Positions 1 to 6,128 of a stretch of DNA of 7,923 bases are shown here, one piece after another; the stretch's first letter is position 1, and each line of letters starts with the position of its first letter. This DNA comes from Myxococcales bacterium (lineage in GTDB: Bacteria > Myxococcota_A > Polyangia > Nannocystales > Nannocystaceae): contig JAGQIT010000003.1 of NCBI GenBank assembly GCA_020431135.1, positions 1-7,923 on the forward strand. Reading direction: 5' to 3'. A program made the position numbers and the translations under genes. Below the pieces are notes generated by a model, which had not been told where the DNA came from, did no database searches, and saw nothing but the letters and a program-made list of their open reading frames with translations.

Positions 1-273
<273 letters not shown>

Positions 274-280
274 GGGGACC

Positions 281-286
281 AATGTA
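281..286 (-). promoter_or_regulatory. Candidate -10 box (TACATT) for the Cys-rich lipoprotein
   Basis: Read on the minus strand, TACATT (4/6 to TATAAT) ends 7 nt before GTG 273. That spacing puts the transcription start at or next to the start codon. The -35 position (309-304, CCGCTG) is a poor match. AT-rich words are rare here, which gives the hexamer some weight. Confidence 0.4.
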
Positions 287-475
287 CAACGACTCTCGCC
301 GGGCAGCGGGCACGATCGCCCGACGCCGCGGCGCGCGTGAACGCCAGCGCCTGCGGGCTCGCGGACCCCCTCATCACGGTCCTCGTCGCGGCGCGGCACA
401 GCGCGATCGAGGCGTGCTCACGCCGCGACGCGTCGCCGCCTCATCGCGGCCGTTGTACAGTCGAGGCGACGGCCC

Positions 476-499
476 GCCGCGATCGTCCGACGGCGCGGC
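476..499 (-). terminator. GC hairpin at the end of the DUF4388 gene, no T-run
   Basis: GCCGCG (476-481) pairs with CGCGGC (494-499) around a 12-nt loop; the right arm includes the last base of the TAG stop (501-499). There is no U-tract, so it is not a classic intrinsic terminator. It may be a terminator-like or mRNA-stabilising hairpin. The 225 nt between the two minus-strand genes (274-498) otherwise hold only the -10 candidate for the downstream lipoprotein; I see no gene there. Confidence 0.35.
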
Positions 500-1467
500 T
501 AGAGGTCGGCCGTGAGGCGGGCGAGCTCGCGGCCGCGGTGGACGAAGCCCAGCTCGACACCTGCCCCTCCGAGCATGTCCGCGATCACGAGCACCGGCTC
601 GACGAAGAGGTGGGCGGGCTTCCACAGCGGGAGCTGCGGCAGCGACGAGATGCCGTGGCCGATGAGGAGGAGACCCCAGCCGAGGAGCTGACCGCCGACG
701 AGCACGCGCCACCCGAGGACGAGGCTGGCGAGCAGCGTGCCTACCAGGATCAGCGCCGCGGCGTAGCGCAGCCCCTTGCGCGCGCCGCCGCCGAAGGCCG
801 CGTAGGCCGCGTAGGCCGCGACCATGAAGTTCTCGGGGGTCTCGGAGACCGCCCCGCGGATCAGGCTCGAGAGCAGCGCCTTCGGCGGCGCGACCTCCTC
901 GAGGAGGCCCTGGTCGAGGAGCGTCGCCAGGCGCTTAAACTCCTCCGGCGCGGCCTCGTCGCCCGGGATGATCACGTCGACGAGGAGGCGGCTGCCGTCG
1001 AGCTTGGCGAGGAGCTCGAACTCCGCGTGGGTGAGGTCGCCGGTCCTGAGGCCGACCTCGCGCTGGATCGCCGCGTAGCAGGTCCCGGGACGCGCCCGTC
1101 CGACCGCGGCCTTCTTCCACTCGTCCTCGCGCCGCGCCGACTCCATCAGCACGCGCTGCGGCGCCAGGTGGATCCTCGCCGGCCGCTCGATGTCCTTGAA
1201 GCGGGCGACGAAGGAGCCCTCCTCGGCCATCGCAATGCGGTAGACCGCGTCGGCGCCCTCGCACTCGCCGCTGACCGCGTCGATGACCTCGCGATCGCGG
1301 AACCACACCGTGCCGGCGCCGAGCTCCGTGTCGAAGTCGATCTCGCTCGACTTCCCGCTCATCTCGAGCGTCTGGAAGAGGTCGCCGATCGACACGTCGC
1401 TGAGCAGGCCGGCGAAGCGCGTCCGCGTGCCGCTCGCGCCCGGGGGGGTCTTGCCGTTCGAAGCCAT
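499..1467 (-). CDS. DUF4388 (PatA-N-like) protein with C-terminal membrane segments
   Basis: 322 residues. Residues about 17-115 read as a DUF4388/PatA-N-like domain: FAGLLSDVSIGDLFQTLEMSGKSSEI, then a beta-rich stretch with the typical 'GTVWFRDREVIDA' and 'GADAVYRIAMAEEGSF' elements. Such domains occur in myxobacterial and cyanobacterial regulators, often with receiver or other signalling modules; the molecular role is unclear. A middle region (about 130-195, EREVGL..GDLTHAEFELLAKLDGSRLLVDVI) looks like the winged-helix-like tail that often follows DUF4388. The C-terminus is unusual: residues about 233-275 and 285-302 are strongly hydrophobic and predict two or three membrane passes, so the sensor domain would be tethered at the inner membrane. 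The gene lies 18 nt after the PEGA gene on the same strand, with GAGGTAGGA about 11 nt before ATG 1467, so it is probably co-transcribed. Domain call fairly sure; function unknown. Confidence 0.85.
   Translation of the reverse strand: MASNGKTPPGASGTRTRFAGLLSDVSIGDLFQTLEMSGKSSEIDFDTELGAGTVWFRDREVIDAVSGECEGADAVYRIAMAEEGSFVARFKDIERPARIHLAPQRVLMESARREDEWKKAAVGRARPGTCYAAIQREVGLRTGDLTHAEFELLAKLDGSRLLVDVIIPGDEAAPEEFKRLATLLDQGLLEEVAPPKALLSSLIRGAVSETPENFMVAAYAAYAAFGGGARKGLRYAAALILVGTLLASLVLGWRVLVGGQLLGWGLLLIGHGISSLPQLPLWKPAHLFVEPVLVIADMLGGAGVELGFVHRGRELARLTADL
796..820 (-). repeat. 9-nt tandem repeat inside the DUF4388 gene
   Basis: The 9-nt unit GGCCGCGTA occurs twice with a 7-nt third partial copy. 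It encodes the AAYAAYAAF stretch just before the membrane region (about residues 217-225) and is a plausible slippage site. Confidence 0.6.
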
Positions 1468-1485
1468 CCGCGCGCTGGTCCTACC

Positions 1486-2631
1486 TCAGAAGCGACCCGA
1501 GAGGGCGAGCCCCGAGCCCTTGAAACGGAGGCGGAGCCGGGCCTGGCGGTCGTCGCCAGCCGGCTTCTCGCGGGCCTTGCGATCGAGGACGAGGAGCGTC
1601 GCGCCGCCGCCCGCGAGGAGCACGCCCGCGACGACCCCCGCGATCCCGCCGCCGAGGGTGTCGTAGAGGAAGCGGCAGCGGCCGAGGGCGTCGACGTCCT
1701 CGCCCTCGCACTGCCCCTTGTAGGGGCGCTCATCGAGGACCAGGAGGGTGACGCCCGCGGCCAGCGAGACGACGCCGGCGCCGACCGCCGACCAGCCGAG
1801 CGCGGCCATCGGCAGCTTGCGCTTGGCTTGGACGAGGACGATGTCGAGGGCCTCTGGGGGCTCCTCTTCGACGGTGACCTCGAGGGCGCTGGTGATGTAG
1901 CCGTCCTTGCGCAGCTCGATCCGGTGGACGCCCGGGCCGAGGGGCTCGTCGAGCGGGGTGACGCCCGCGAGGGCGCCGTCGACGTAGACCTGGGCGCCGC
2001 TCGGCTCGCTGCGGATCGCCAGGGTCTGCGGCGGCGGCGGCTCCTCCTCCGCGTCGATGCTGGCGGCGAGCTCGGCGGCCGCGGCCGCGACCGCGTCCTC
2101 GACCTCGGGCAGCGAGCAGACCGCGCAGCTCCGGGCCGCCTCGCCGAGCACCTTGCCGGCGCCGTCGTGCAGGCGCAGCGTGATCTCGTACGTCCGGTCG
2201 ATCTCCGAGACCTCGCCGCTGAGGACGAACTTCGCGGCGCTCGTCGACGCCAGCGACGCGGTGCAGGAGGCGTCGCCGCACGGCCCCTCGGGCGCGCCTT
2301 CGCCGGGATCGACGACGTAGAGGCCGGCCTGGCTCAGGCCGCGCAGCGCCGCCGCGTAGAGCTCGACGGCGATGTCGGAGCTCGCGTCGCCGCCGAGCGC
2401 GAGCTGATCGATGACGACGGGGTTGTCGCGCGAGCCCGCCGACAGCCCCTCGCCGGGCAGCCCCTCGCCGGGCAGCGGCGGATCGTCGACCTCCTCGCCG
2501 GGGAGCGGCGGATCGGCGCGCTTGTCATCTGGCGCGATGGCACTCCCGGCCTGCGCGTCCGCGGCCCTCAGGAGCATGATCGGCGCGGTGCCGATGAGCG
2601 TACATACGACCCATCGCCGTAGACGACGCAT
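1486..2631 (-). CDS. Secreted PEGA-domain protein with two C-terminal hydrophobic segments
   Basis: 381 residues. The N-terminus has an RRLRR basic start, a hydrophobic core and a likely signal-peptidase site after ADAQA (about residue 28), so the protein is exported. A Pro/Gly/Glu linker with three PLPGE-type units (about 40-64) follows. Residues about 70-193 form an alpha/beta domain with two cysteine pairs, C118/C123 (CGDASC) and C169/C172 (CAVC). This layout is seen in other myxobacterial PEGA proteins and probably forms disulfides. A PEGA domain (about 203-256, IRSEPSGAQVYVDGALAGVTP...GVHRIELRKDGY) gives a surface or cell-envelope beta fold. Two glycine-rich hydrophobic segments (about 276-298, 325-348) enclose a short loop with C308 and C319. 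The gene leads a likely two-gene operon with the DUF4388 gene. Its ATG lies 6 nt after a TGaTATGTT extended -10, and no good ribosome binding site is visible, which suggests a leaderless mRNA. Precise role unknown; a periplasmic or surface scaffold is inference. Confidence 0.88.
   Translation of the reverse strand: MRRLRRWVVCTLIGTAPIMLLRAADAQAGSAIAPDDKRADPPLPGEEVDDPPLPGEGLPGEGLSAGSRDNPVVIDQLALGGDASSDIAVELYAAALRGLSQAGLYVVDPGEGAPEGPCGDASCTASLASTSAAKFVLSGEVSEIDRTYEITLRLHDGAGKVLGEAARSCAVCSLPEVEDAVAAAAAELAASIDAEEEPPPPQTLAIRSEPSGAQVYVDGALAGVTPLDEPLGPGVHRIELRKDGYITSALEVTVEEEPPEALDIVLVQAKRKLPMAALGWSAVGAGVVSLAAGVTLLVLDERPYKGQCEGEDVDALGRCRFLYDTLGGGIAGVVAGVLLAGGGATLLVLDRKAREKPAGDDRQARLRLRFKGSGLALSGRF
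2446..2515 (-). repeat. 15-nt and 25-nt direct repeats in the PEGA gene linker
   Basis: A 15-nt unit is exactly duplicated at 2446-2460 and 2461-2475 and encodes LPGEG twice. A longer 25-nt segment, 2461-2485, recurs with two changes at 2491-2515 and encodes the DPPLPGE units. The repeat count may vary between strains and change linker length. Confidence 0.75.
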
Positions 2632-2637
2632 ACGAGG

Positions 2638-2646
2638 AACATATCA
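2638..2646 (-). promoter_or_regulatory. Extended -10 promoter (TGaTATGTT) for the PEGA-DUF4388 operon
   Basis: On the minus strand TG-a-TATGTT reads from 2646 to 2638, with TATGTT 4/6 to the sigma-70 consensus plus the TG extension. It ends 6 nt before ATG 2631, so transcription would begin at the start codon. No convincing -35 is seen (2666-2661, CTCGAG), which extended -10 promoters tolerate. Confidence 0.45.
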
Positions 2647-2686
2647 GAAGAGGGCCTGCGCTCGAGCGATGATCCCCCGACCTCCG

Positions 2687-2709
2687 TGATACACTGCGCG
2701 CCGGCGAGG
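2687..2709 (+). promoter_or_regulatory. Extended -10 (TGaTACACT) and ribosome binding site for the TPR gene
   Basis: TG-a-TACACT at 2687-2695 mirrors the divergent element at 2646-2638. Transcription would start near 2702. A Shine-Dalgarno-like GGCGAGG at 2703-2709 lies 5 nt before TTG 2715 and decides that start. The leader would be only about 13 nt. Confidence 0.45.
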
Positions 2710-2714
2710 CCACC

Positions 2715-3479
2715 TTGGACAGCGAGATCTCGCGCACTTCGCTCCCAGAATGGCTGGGCCCTGGCGAACCGACGCCCGCAGCTTCGGCTGCGCGCGCGAT
2801 CACGCTGTCCGTGGGGTTCGTGATGGCGATCGCGGGGGTCTATCTCCTCTTCGCGTCGAGCCCCGAGCCCGAGCCCGCGACGACGCCGTTGGTCGCCGCG
2901 GAGACGTCGCCGAAGGCGGACTCCGGCGATGATCCGGCGGCGAAGGACGCGAAGGACGCGAAGGATCCCGAGCCGAAGGACGCGAAGGATCCCGAGCCGA
3001 AGGACGCAGAGACGACGTCTACGTCCACTGGGGGCGACAGCGCGCAGGCGAGCGCGAGCGAGGCGACGACCACCGGCGACGACGACGCGACGACAGGCGC
3101 GCCGGACGCGGAGCAGAAGGTTGATCCGGCGGCCGCGAAGGAGCTCGCCAAGCGCGGCGAGAAGACCCTCAAGGGCGGCAACCGGGCGGGCGCCAAGCGG
3201 CTCTTCGACGAGGCCCTCGAGAGGGACCCGAACTGCGCGGAGGCGCTGATCGGCCTCAGCGACCTCGCCTTCGATCAGGGCAAGTACAGCAGCGCCCAGC
3301 GCTTCGCCAACAAGGCCGTCAACGCCGCGCCGCGCAACGGCGACTACCGCCTCCGCCTCGGCGACGCGTACTTCAAGCTCGGCAAGATCGACAGCGCCAA
3401 GGCCCAGTACAAGCGCGCCGCCCAGCTCGGCAACGCGACGGCCACCCGCCGCCTCGCCGGCCTCCAGGGCAAGAAGTAG
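2715..3479 (+). CDS. Single-TM protein with repetitive acidic/basic linker and C-terminal TPR repeats
   Basis: 254 residues from TTG 2715, chosen for the GGCGAGG 5 nt upstream; the next good in-frame start (ATG 2823) would cut the membrane segment. A short cytosolic N-terminus is followed by one membrane helix (about 28-47, AITLSVGFVMAIAGVYLLFA). There is no lipobox or signal-peptidase site, so it is probably a signal anchor with the rest outside the inner membrane. Residues about 50-135 form a low-complexity linker: a Pro/Glu start, then KDAKDPEP repeats, then a Ser/Thr/Asp tract. Three TPR-like helix pairs follow (about 138-171, 172-206, 207-240), with typical 'GNRAGAKRLFDEALERDPN', 'GKYSSAQRFANKAVNAAP' and 'AYFKLGKIDSAKAQYKRAAQLG' elements. 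TPRs bind partner proteins, so a periplasmic adaptor is likely; the partner is unknown. It is divergent from the PEGA operon and shares its promoter region. Confidence 0.88.
   Translation: MDSEISRTSLPEWLGPGEPTPAASAARAITLSVGFVMAIAGVYLLFASSPEPEPATTPLVAAETSPKADSGDDPAAKDAKDAKDPEPKDAKDPEPKDAETTSTSTGGDSAQASASEATTTGDDDATTGAPDAEQKVDPAAAKELAKRGEKTLKGGNRAGAKRLFDEALERDPNCAEALIGLSDLAFDQGKYSSAQRFANKAVNAAPRNGDYRLRLGDAYFKLGKIDSAKAQYKRAAQLGNATATRRLAGLQGKK
2942..3008 (+). repeat. 24-nt tandem repeat in the TPR gene linker
   Basis: Two identical 24-nt units (2951-2974 and 2975-2998) are followed by a 10-nt partial copy, and a 9-nt partial precedes them. Each unit encodes KDAKDPEP. Copy-number change would keep the frame (8 codons) and only alter linker length. 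Confidence 0.85.
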
Positions 3480-3530
3480 CCGCGCTCACGCGGCGCTCGG
3501 CGAACACTCGGACGGCCGCGCTAGCGCGGC
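3479..3530. terminator. Paired GCCGCG hairpins between convergent genes
   Basis: Two near-identical 16-nt hairpins lie 36 nt apart. At 3479-3494 GCCGCG pairs with CGCGGC around CTCA, beginning on the last base of the TPR stop codon. At 3515-3530 GCCGCG-CTAG-CGCGGC is a perfect palindrome with the globin gene TAG stop in its centre (3523-3521). Neither has a T-run. Their place between converging genes suggests transcription stop or mRNA 3'-end protection in both directions. Confidence 0.5.
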
Positions 3531-3919
3531 TGGTTGCGCATGTGATCGGCGACGCCGGAGAAGGCCCGCTCGAGCGCCGCCCGCATTGCGTCGTCGGCGA
3601 CGACCTCGGCGAGGGCCCGGCGCATGCAGTGCATCCACTGGTCGCGCTCGCGGTCGCCGATCGGGAAGCGGAAGTGACGCATGCGCAGGCGCGGGTGGCC
3701 GTACTCGGCGACGTAGAGCTGCGGCCCGCCGAGCCAGCCCGAGAGGAACTTGAAGAACTTCTCGCGGCTCTCGCCGAGATCCTCCGGGTGGATTGCGCGG
3801 AGCTCAGCGACGTCCGGGAGCTCGTCCATGAGGTCGTAGAAGCGATCGGCGAGGCGCCGCGTCGCCGCCTCGCCGCCGATCAATTCGTAGGGGATCTGGA
3901 CGTTGCCAGGCGTCGACAT
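3521..3919 (-). CDS. Group II (O-type) truncated haemoglobin
   Basis: 132 residues, normal for the 2/2 globin fold of group II. Visible landmarks, aligned from memory to GlbO: Tyr28 in RFYDLM is B10; His44 in AIHPED sits at CD1, where GlbO has Tyr but many proteobacterial members have His; the GGP turn is at 64-66; the proximal haem ligand F8 is His82 in HPRLRMRHFRFPIG; Trp95 in ERDQWMHCM is the group-specific Trp G8. All key haem-pocket residues are therefore present. Group II globins bind O2 and NO tightly in the cytoplasm and are linked to NO detoxification, peroxidase-like chemistry or oxygen delivery; which applies here is not shown. The ATG lies 12 nt after the stop of the FAH-family gene, so the two are likely co-transcribed and perhaps coupled, since no strong ribosome binding site is visible. 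Confidence 0.93.
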   Translation of the reverse strand: MSTPGNVQIPYELIGGEAATRRLADRFYDLMDELPDVAELRAIHPEDLGESREKFFKFLSGWLGGPQLYVAEYGHPRLRMRHFRFPIGDRERDQWMHCMRRALAEVVADDAMRAALERAFSGVADHMRNQPR

Positions 3920-3931
3920 CGGGCGCTGCGC

Positions 3932-4795
3932 TCAGGTGAGGGTGGTGATCACCGGCGCGAGGGCGAGCGGCCCCTCGGCGGTGATCCGAACGACCTGCCC
4001 CGGGGCGATCGGCGCGACCCCCTCGGGGGTGCCGGTGAAGATCAGGTCGCCGGGGAGGAGGGTCATGCACGCCGAGATCACCTCGATGAGCGTCGGGATC
4101 GCGAAGATCAGCGCGTCGAGGGTCGCGTCCTGACGCGGCGCGTCGTCGAGGAACGATCGCAGGCGGACCTCCGCGGCCGGCAGCGTCCACCCCGGCGGGG
4201 TCATGTGGACGAGGGCGCTGATCGGGCCGAAGCCGTCGAAGCCCTTCGCCCGCGTCCACTGCTTGTCGCGGCGCTGGAGGTCGCGGCAGGAGATGTCATT
4301 GCCGAGGCAGTAGCCGGCGACGTGGTCCCACGCGTCGGCCGCGGCGACGGCCTTCGCCCGCCGGCCGATGACGACGACGAGCTCCCCCTCGAGATCGATG
4401 CGCTCGTAGCCCCGCGGCAGCGCGACCGCGGCCCCGGACGGCACCAGGCAGCTCGGCGGCTTGAAGAAGAGGAGCGGCTCGCTCGGGACCTCGTTGCCGA
4501 GCTCGGCGGCGTGGGCCCGGAAGTTGCGGCCGACGCCGATGACCTTCGACGGGGCGACCGGCGCCTCGAGGCGGACGCTGTCGAGGCGCCCGCGCGGGCC
4601 GCCGGTGAGCGGGATGGCGTCGCGGACGACCTCCCAGGGGTCGCCCTCGGGATCGGCGAAGGGGTTGGGGATCGCGGCGATCTCGGCGTCGGGGCCGGGC
4701 GCTCGGCCGTCGGTTAGGGCGCGGACCCAGGCGCCGCGCCCCTGGCGATCGCGGACCCGGCCGAGCCAGTAGTGAGGTTGCGACGCGCGCTCCAT
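3932..4795 (-). CDS. Fumarylacetoacetate hydrolase (FAH) family enzyme
   Basis: 287 residues from ATG 4795. The open frame continues upstream to an ATG at 4930, but that stretch is Arg/Gly-rich, overlaps the divergent gene start and is unlike the family, so I chose the internal ATG; it also fits a promoter 7 nt upstream. The N-terminal part (about 8-77) resembles the Rv2993c-like small domain. The FAH fold follows: SKVIGVGRNFRAHAAE (83-98) with the lid His95/Glu98 pair, EPLLFFKPPSCL (106-117), metal ligands Glu136 and Glu138 in DLEGEL and Asp167 in GNDIS, Lys184, and GDLIFTGTPEGV (249-260). These bind Mg2+/Mn2+ and support C-C hydrolysis, decarboxylation or isomerisation of oxo-acids (acylpyruvates, homoprotocatechuate products, fumarylacetoacetate). 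Sequence alone does not fix the substrate. It is the first gene of a probable operon with the truncated globin. Stop is TGA. Confidence 0.9.
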   Translation of the reverse strand: MERASQPHYWLGRVRDRQGRGAWVRALTDGRAPGPDAEIAAIPNPFADPEGDPWEVVRDAIPLTGGPRGRLDSVRLEAPVAPSKVIGVGRNFRAHAAELGNEVPSEPLLFFKPPSCLVPSGAAVALPRGYERIDLEGELVVVIGRRAKAVAAADAWDHVAGYCLGNDISCRDLQRRDKQWTRAKGFDGFGPISALVHMTPPGWTLPAAEVRLRSFLDDAPRQDATLDALIFAIPTLIEVISACMTLLPGDLIFTGTPEGVAPIAPGQVVRITAEGPLALAPVITTLT

Positions 4796-4802
4796 CGCCG
4801 AC

Positions 4803-4831
4803 ACAGTCGCCAAAGCCCGCGAAAAAGGCAA
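4803..4831 (-). promoter_or_regulatory. Candidate promoter for the FAH-globin operon
   Basis: On the minus strand TTGCCT (4831-4826, 4/6 to TTGACA) is followed after 17 nt by GACTGT (4808-4803, a weak -10), 7 nt before ATG 4795. The -35 and its spacing are reasonable; the -10 is poor. The position supports the ATG 4795 start and a leaderless or near-leaderless mRNA. Confidence 0.3.
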
Positions 4832-4859
4832 CTGGGTCGCGCCGCGCCGGGGTCGGCGG

Positions 4860-4921
4860 TATGCTCCGCCGCCGCATGGCCGACCGACGCCCCACGCCCG
4901 CCGGAGGATCCCCATCCGGAG
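4860..4921 (+). promoter_or_regulatory. Leader of the flippase gene: weak -10 and ribosome binding site
   Basis: TATGCT at 4860-4865 (4/6 to TATAAT) is the only -10-like word in this GC-rich leader; no -35 is evident. GGAG at 4918-4921 lies 7 nt before ATG 4929 and is the ribosome binding site that decides that start. GGAGG at 4903-4907 is too far away to serve it. Confidence 0.35.
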
Positions 4922-4932
4922 TCGGCGCATGA
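4876..4932 (+). CDS. Possible 18-codon leader ORF overlapping the flippase start (ATGA)
   Basis: An ATG at 4876 opens an 18-residue frame, MADRRPTPAGGSPSGVGA, whose TGA stop (4930-4932) overlaps the flippase ATG (4929-4931) as ATGA, the classic arrangement for translational coupling. It starts 10 nt after the TATGCT hexamer, so it could be translated from the very 5' end of the mRNA. Short ORFs arise easily by chance in GC-rich DNA, and it has no ribosome binding site of its own. Low confidence that it is real. Confidence 0.2.
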   Translation: MADRRPTPAGGSPSGVGA

Positions 4933-5966
4933 GCAGGCTCGTCCGCCGCGCCCTCCTCGGGGTGGTTCTCGGCGCGCTGATCTACCTGGTCGCCGTGCTC
5001 TACGTCGACATCGCGGCGATGCGGTCGGCGCTCGCCGACTTCCGCTGGTCGGCCGTCGGCCTCGCGCTGCTGCTCTCGAGCGTCAACTACCTCCTGCGCT
5101 TCTGGAAGTGGGAGCTGTGCCTCGGCTGGCTCGGGATCCGCGAGCCCGGCCCCGGCAACGCCCCCGGGCTCACGCGCGGGCGCTCGCTGCTGATCTACAT
5201 CGCCGGCCTGTCGATGTCCGTGACCCCGGGGAAGGTCGGCGAGGTCCTGCGCTCGCTCCTCCTCAAGCAGACGGACGGCGTCGCCTTCACCCGTACGGCG
5301 CCGGTCGTCGTCGCCGATCGCCTCACCGACCTCGTCGCCCTCGTCGTCCTCAGCCTCGTCGGCATCATGGAGTTCCAGGAGTACCTGCCGGTGGTCCTGG
5401 TCACGCTCGCGCTGGTCGTCGCCGGGGTGATCGTCCTCGGCTCGCCGCGCCTGTGCCACGGGCTCCTCCATCTCCTCGAGCGGCTCCCGGGCGTCGGCCG
5501 CCTGGCGACCAAGGCGGAGGCGCTCGTCGACGCCTCGGCCCGCCTCCTGCGCCTGCGCGCCCTCGTCGTCCTGTCGATCCTGTCGATCGTCGGCTGGGGC
5601 CTCGAGTGCGTCGGCTACTGGCTGATCCTCCGCGGCTTCGCCGGCGCCGACGCGACCCTCGCCCTCGCCACCTTCCTGTGGTCGACGACGACGCTGATCG
5701 GCGCCCTCTCCTTCCTCCCCGGCGGCCTCGGGGCGACCGAGGGCTCGCTCGCCGTGCTCGTCGCCCGCCTCGCCACCGGCGTCACCCAGGCGATCGCCCT
5801 GGCGTCGACGCTGCTGATCCGCGCGTGCACGCTGTGGTTCGGCGAGCTCGTCGGCGGGGTCGCCCTCGCCTGGCTGCTCCACCGCTACGGTGACCTCGAC
5901 GACGCGGCCAAGGACGCGCCCTCCGGCCGCGACGACGGCGACGGCGACGACCACGACGCGGCGTAG
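4929..5966 (+). CDS. UPF0104/LPG-synthase-TM family (flippase-like) integral membrane protein
   Basis: 345 residues, usual for stand-alone members of the lysylphosphatidylglycerol synthase TM-region family (PF03706, UPF0104, YbhN-like). Hydrophobic segments lie at about 7-26, 40-58, 86-97, 125-147, 153-170, 210-234, 243-264 and 288-317. Family signatures are visible: GLSMSVTPGKVGEVLRSLLL (93-112), ADRLTDLVALVVLSLVG (129-145), LSFLPGGLGATEGSL (260-274) and the final RACTLWFGELVGG (298-310). The C-terminus is a short Asp-rich tail (about 322-345). In MprF this domain flips aminoacylated lipids across the inner membrane; stand-alone members are thought to move or help export lipid-linked molecules. 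There is no C-terminal synthase domain, so it should not make lysyl-PG itself. The substrate is not deducible, and the neighbours do not include a glycosyltransferase that would point to one. The gene ends in tandem TAG TAG (5964-5969). Confidence 0.9.
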   Translation: MSRLVRRALLGVVLGALIYLVAVLYVDIAAMRSALADFRWSAVGLALLLSSVNYLLRFWKWELCLGWLGIREPGPGNAPGLTRGRSLLIYIAGLSMSVTPGKVGEVLRSLLLKQTDGVAFTRTAPVVVADRLTDLVALVVLSLVGIMEFQEYLPVVLVTLALVVAGVIVLGSPRLCHGLLHLLERLPGVGRLATKAEALVDASARLLRLRALVVLSILSIVGWGLECVGYWLILRGFAGADATLALATFLWSTTTLIGALSFLPGGLGATEGSLAVLVARLATGVTQAIALASTLLIRACTLWFGELVGGVALAWLLHRYGDLDDAAKDAPSGRDDGDGDDHDAA

Positions 5967-5992
5967 TAGGCCAGCGAGGTCGCGGGCGCTCA

Positions 5993-6011
5993 AGCTCGCC
6001 GCCGGCGAGCT
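5993..6011 (+). terminator. 8-bp GC hairpin downstream of the flippase gene
   Basis: AGCTCGCC (5993-6000) pairs exactly with GGCGAGCT (6004-6011) around a GCC loop, 24 nt after the second stop codon. There is no T-run, so it is terminator-like at best, but place and stem strength fit an mRNA 3' end. The rest of 5967-6128 holds only the inverted repeat and -10 of the next gene. Confidence 0.45.
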
Positions 6012-6090
6012 GCCGTAACTCGGCGAAGGACGGGGCCGACGATCCTCCGGACGGCCGCGAGCCGGCTGTCGCAGGGACCAGCGAGCGCGC

Positions 6091-6122
6091 CCCTCGCGTC
6101 GCGGCGCGAGGGCCCGTAGGAT
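6091..6122 (+). promoter_or_regulatory. 8-6-8 inverted repeat (operator candidate) next to -10 box of the MDR gene
   Basis: CCCTCGCG (6091-6098) and CGCGAGGG (6105-6112) form a perfect 8-bp inverted repeat with a 6-nt centre. A -10-like TAGGAT at 6117-6122 follows 4 nt later and ends 6 nt before ATG 6129, so the repeat spans where -35 and spacer would be. Lying upstream of the inferred transcription start, it would act as DNA, for example as the site of a dimeric repressor. No cognate regulator is visible in the window. Confidence 0.4.
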
Positions 6123-6128
6123 GCGCCC

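Noticed and set aside
283..458. GTTGTACA word present in opposite orientation at 290-283 and 451-458, suggesting paired promoters or operator sites
   Set aside because: Only 8 nt long. The plus-strand copy leads to no gene on that strand, and its -35 region is a poor match.
337..2622. 761-codon open frame on the plus strand, antisense to the PEGA and DUF4388 genes
   Set aside because: Its product is Arg/Ala/Glu/Asp/Leu low-complexity with no domain, and the minus strand has two convincing genes over the same bases. Long stop-free antisense frames are expected in very GC-rich coding DNA.
4796..4930. Longer FAH-family start at ATG 4930 (45 extra residues)
   Set aside because: The extension is Arg/Gly-rich, overlaps the flippase start codon and divergent leader, and gives a protein longer than the family. 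ATG 4795 gives a normal N-terminal domain.
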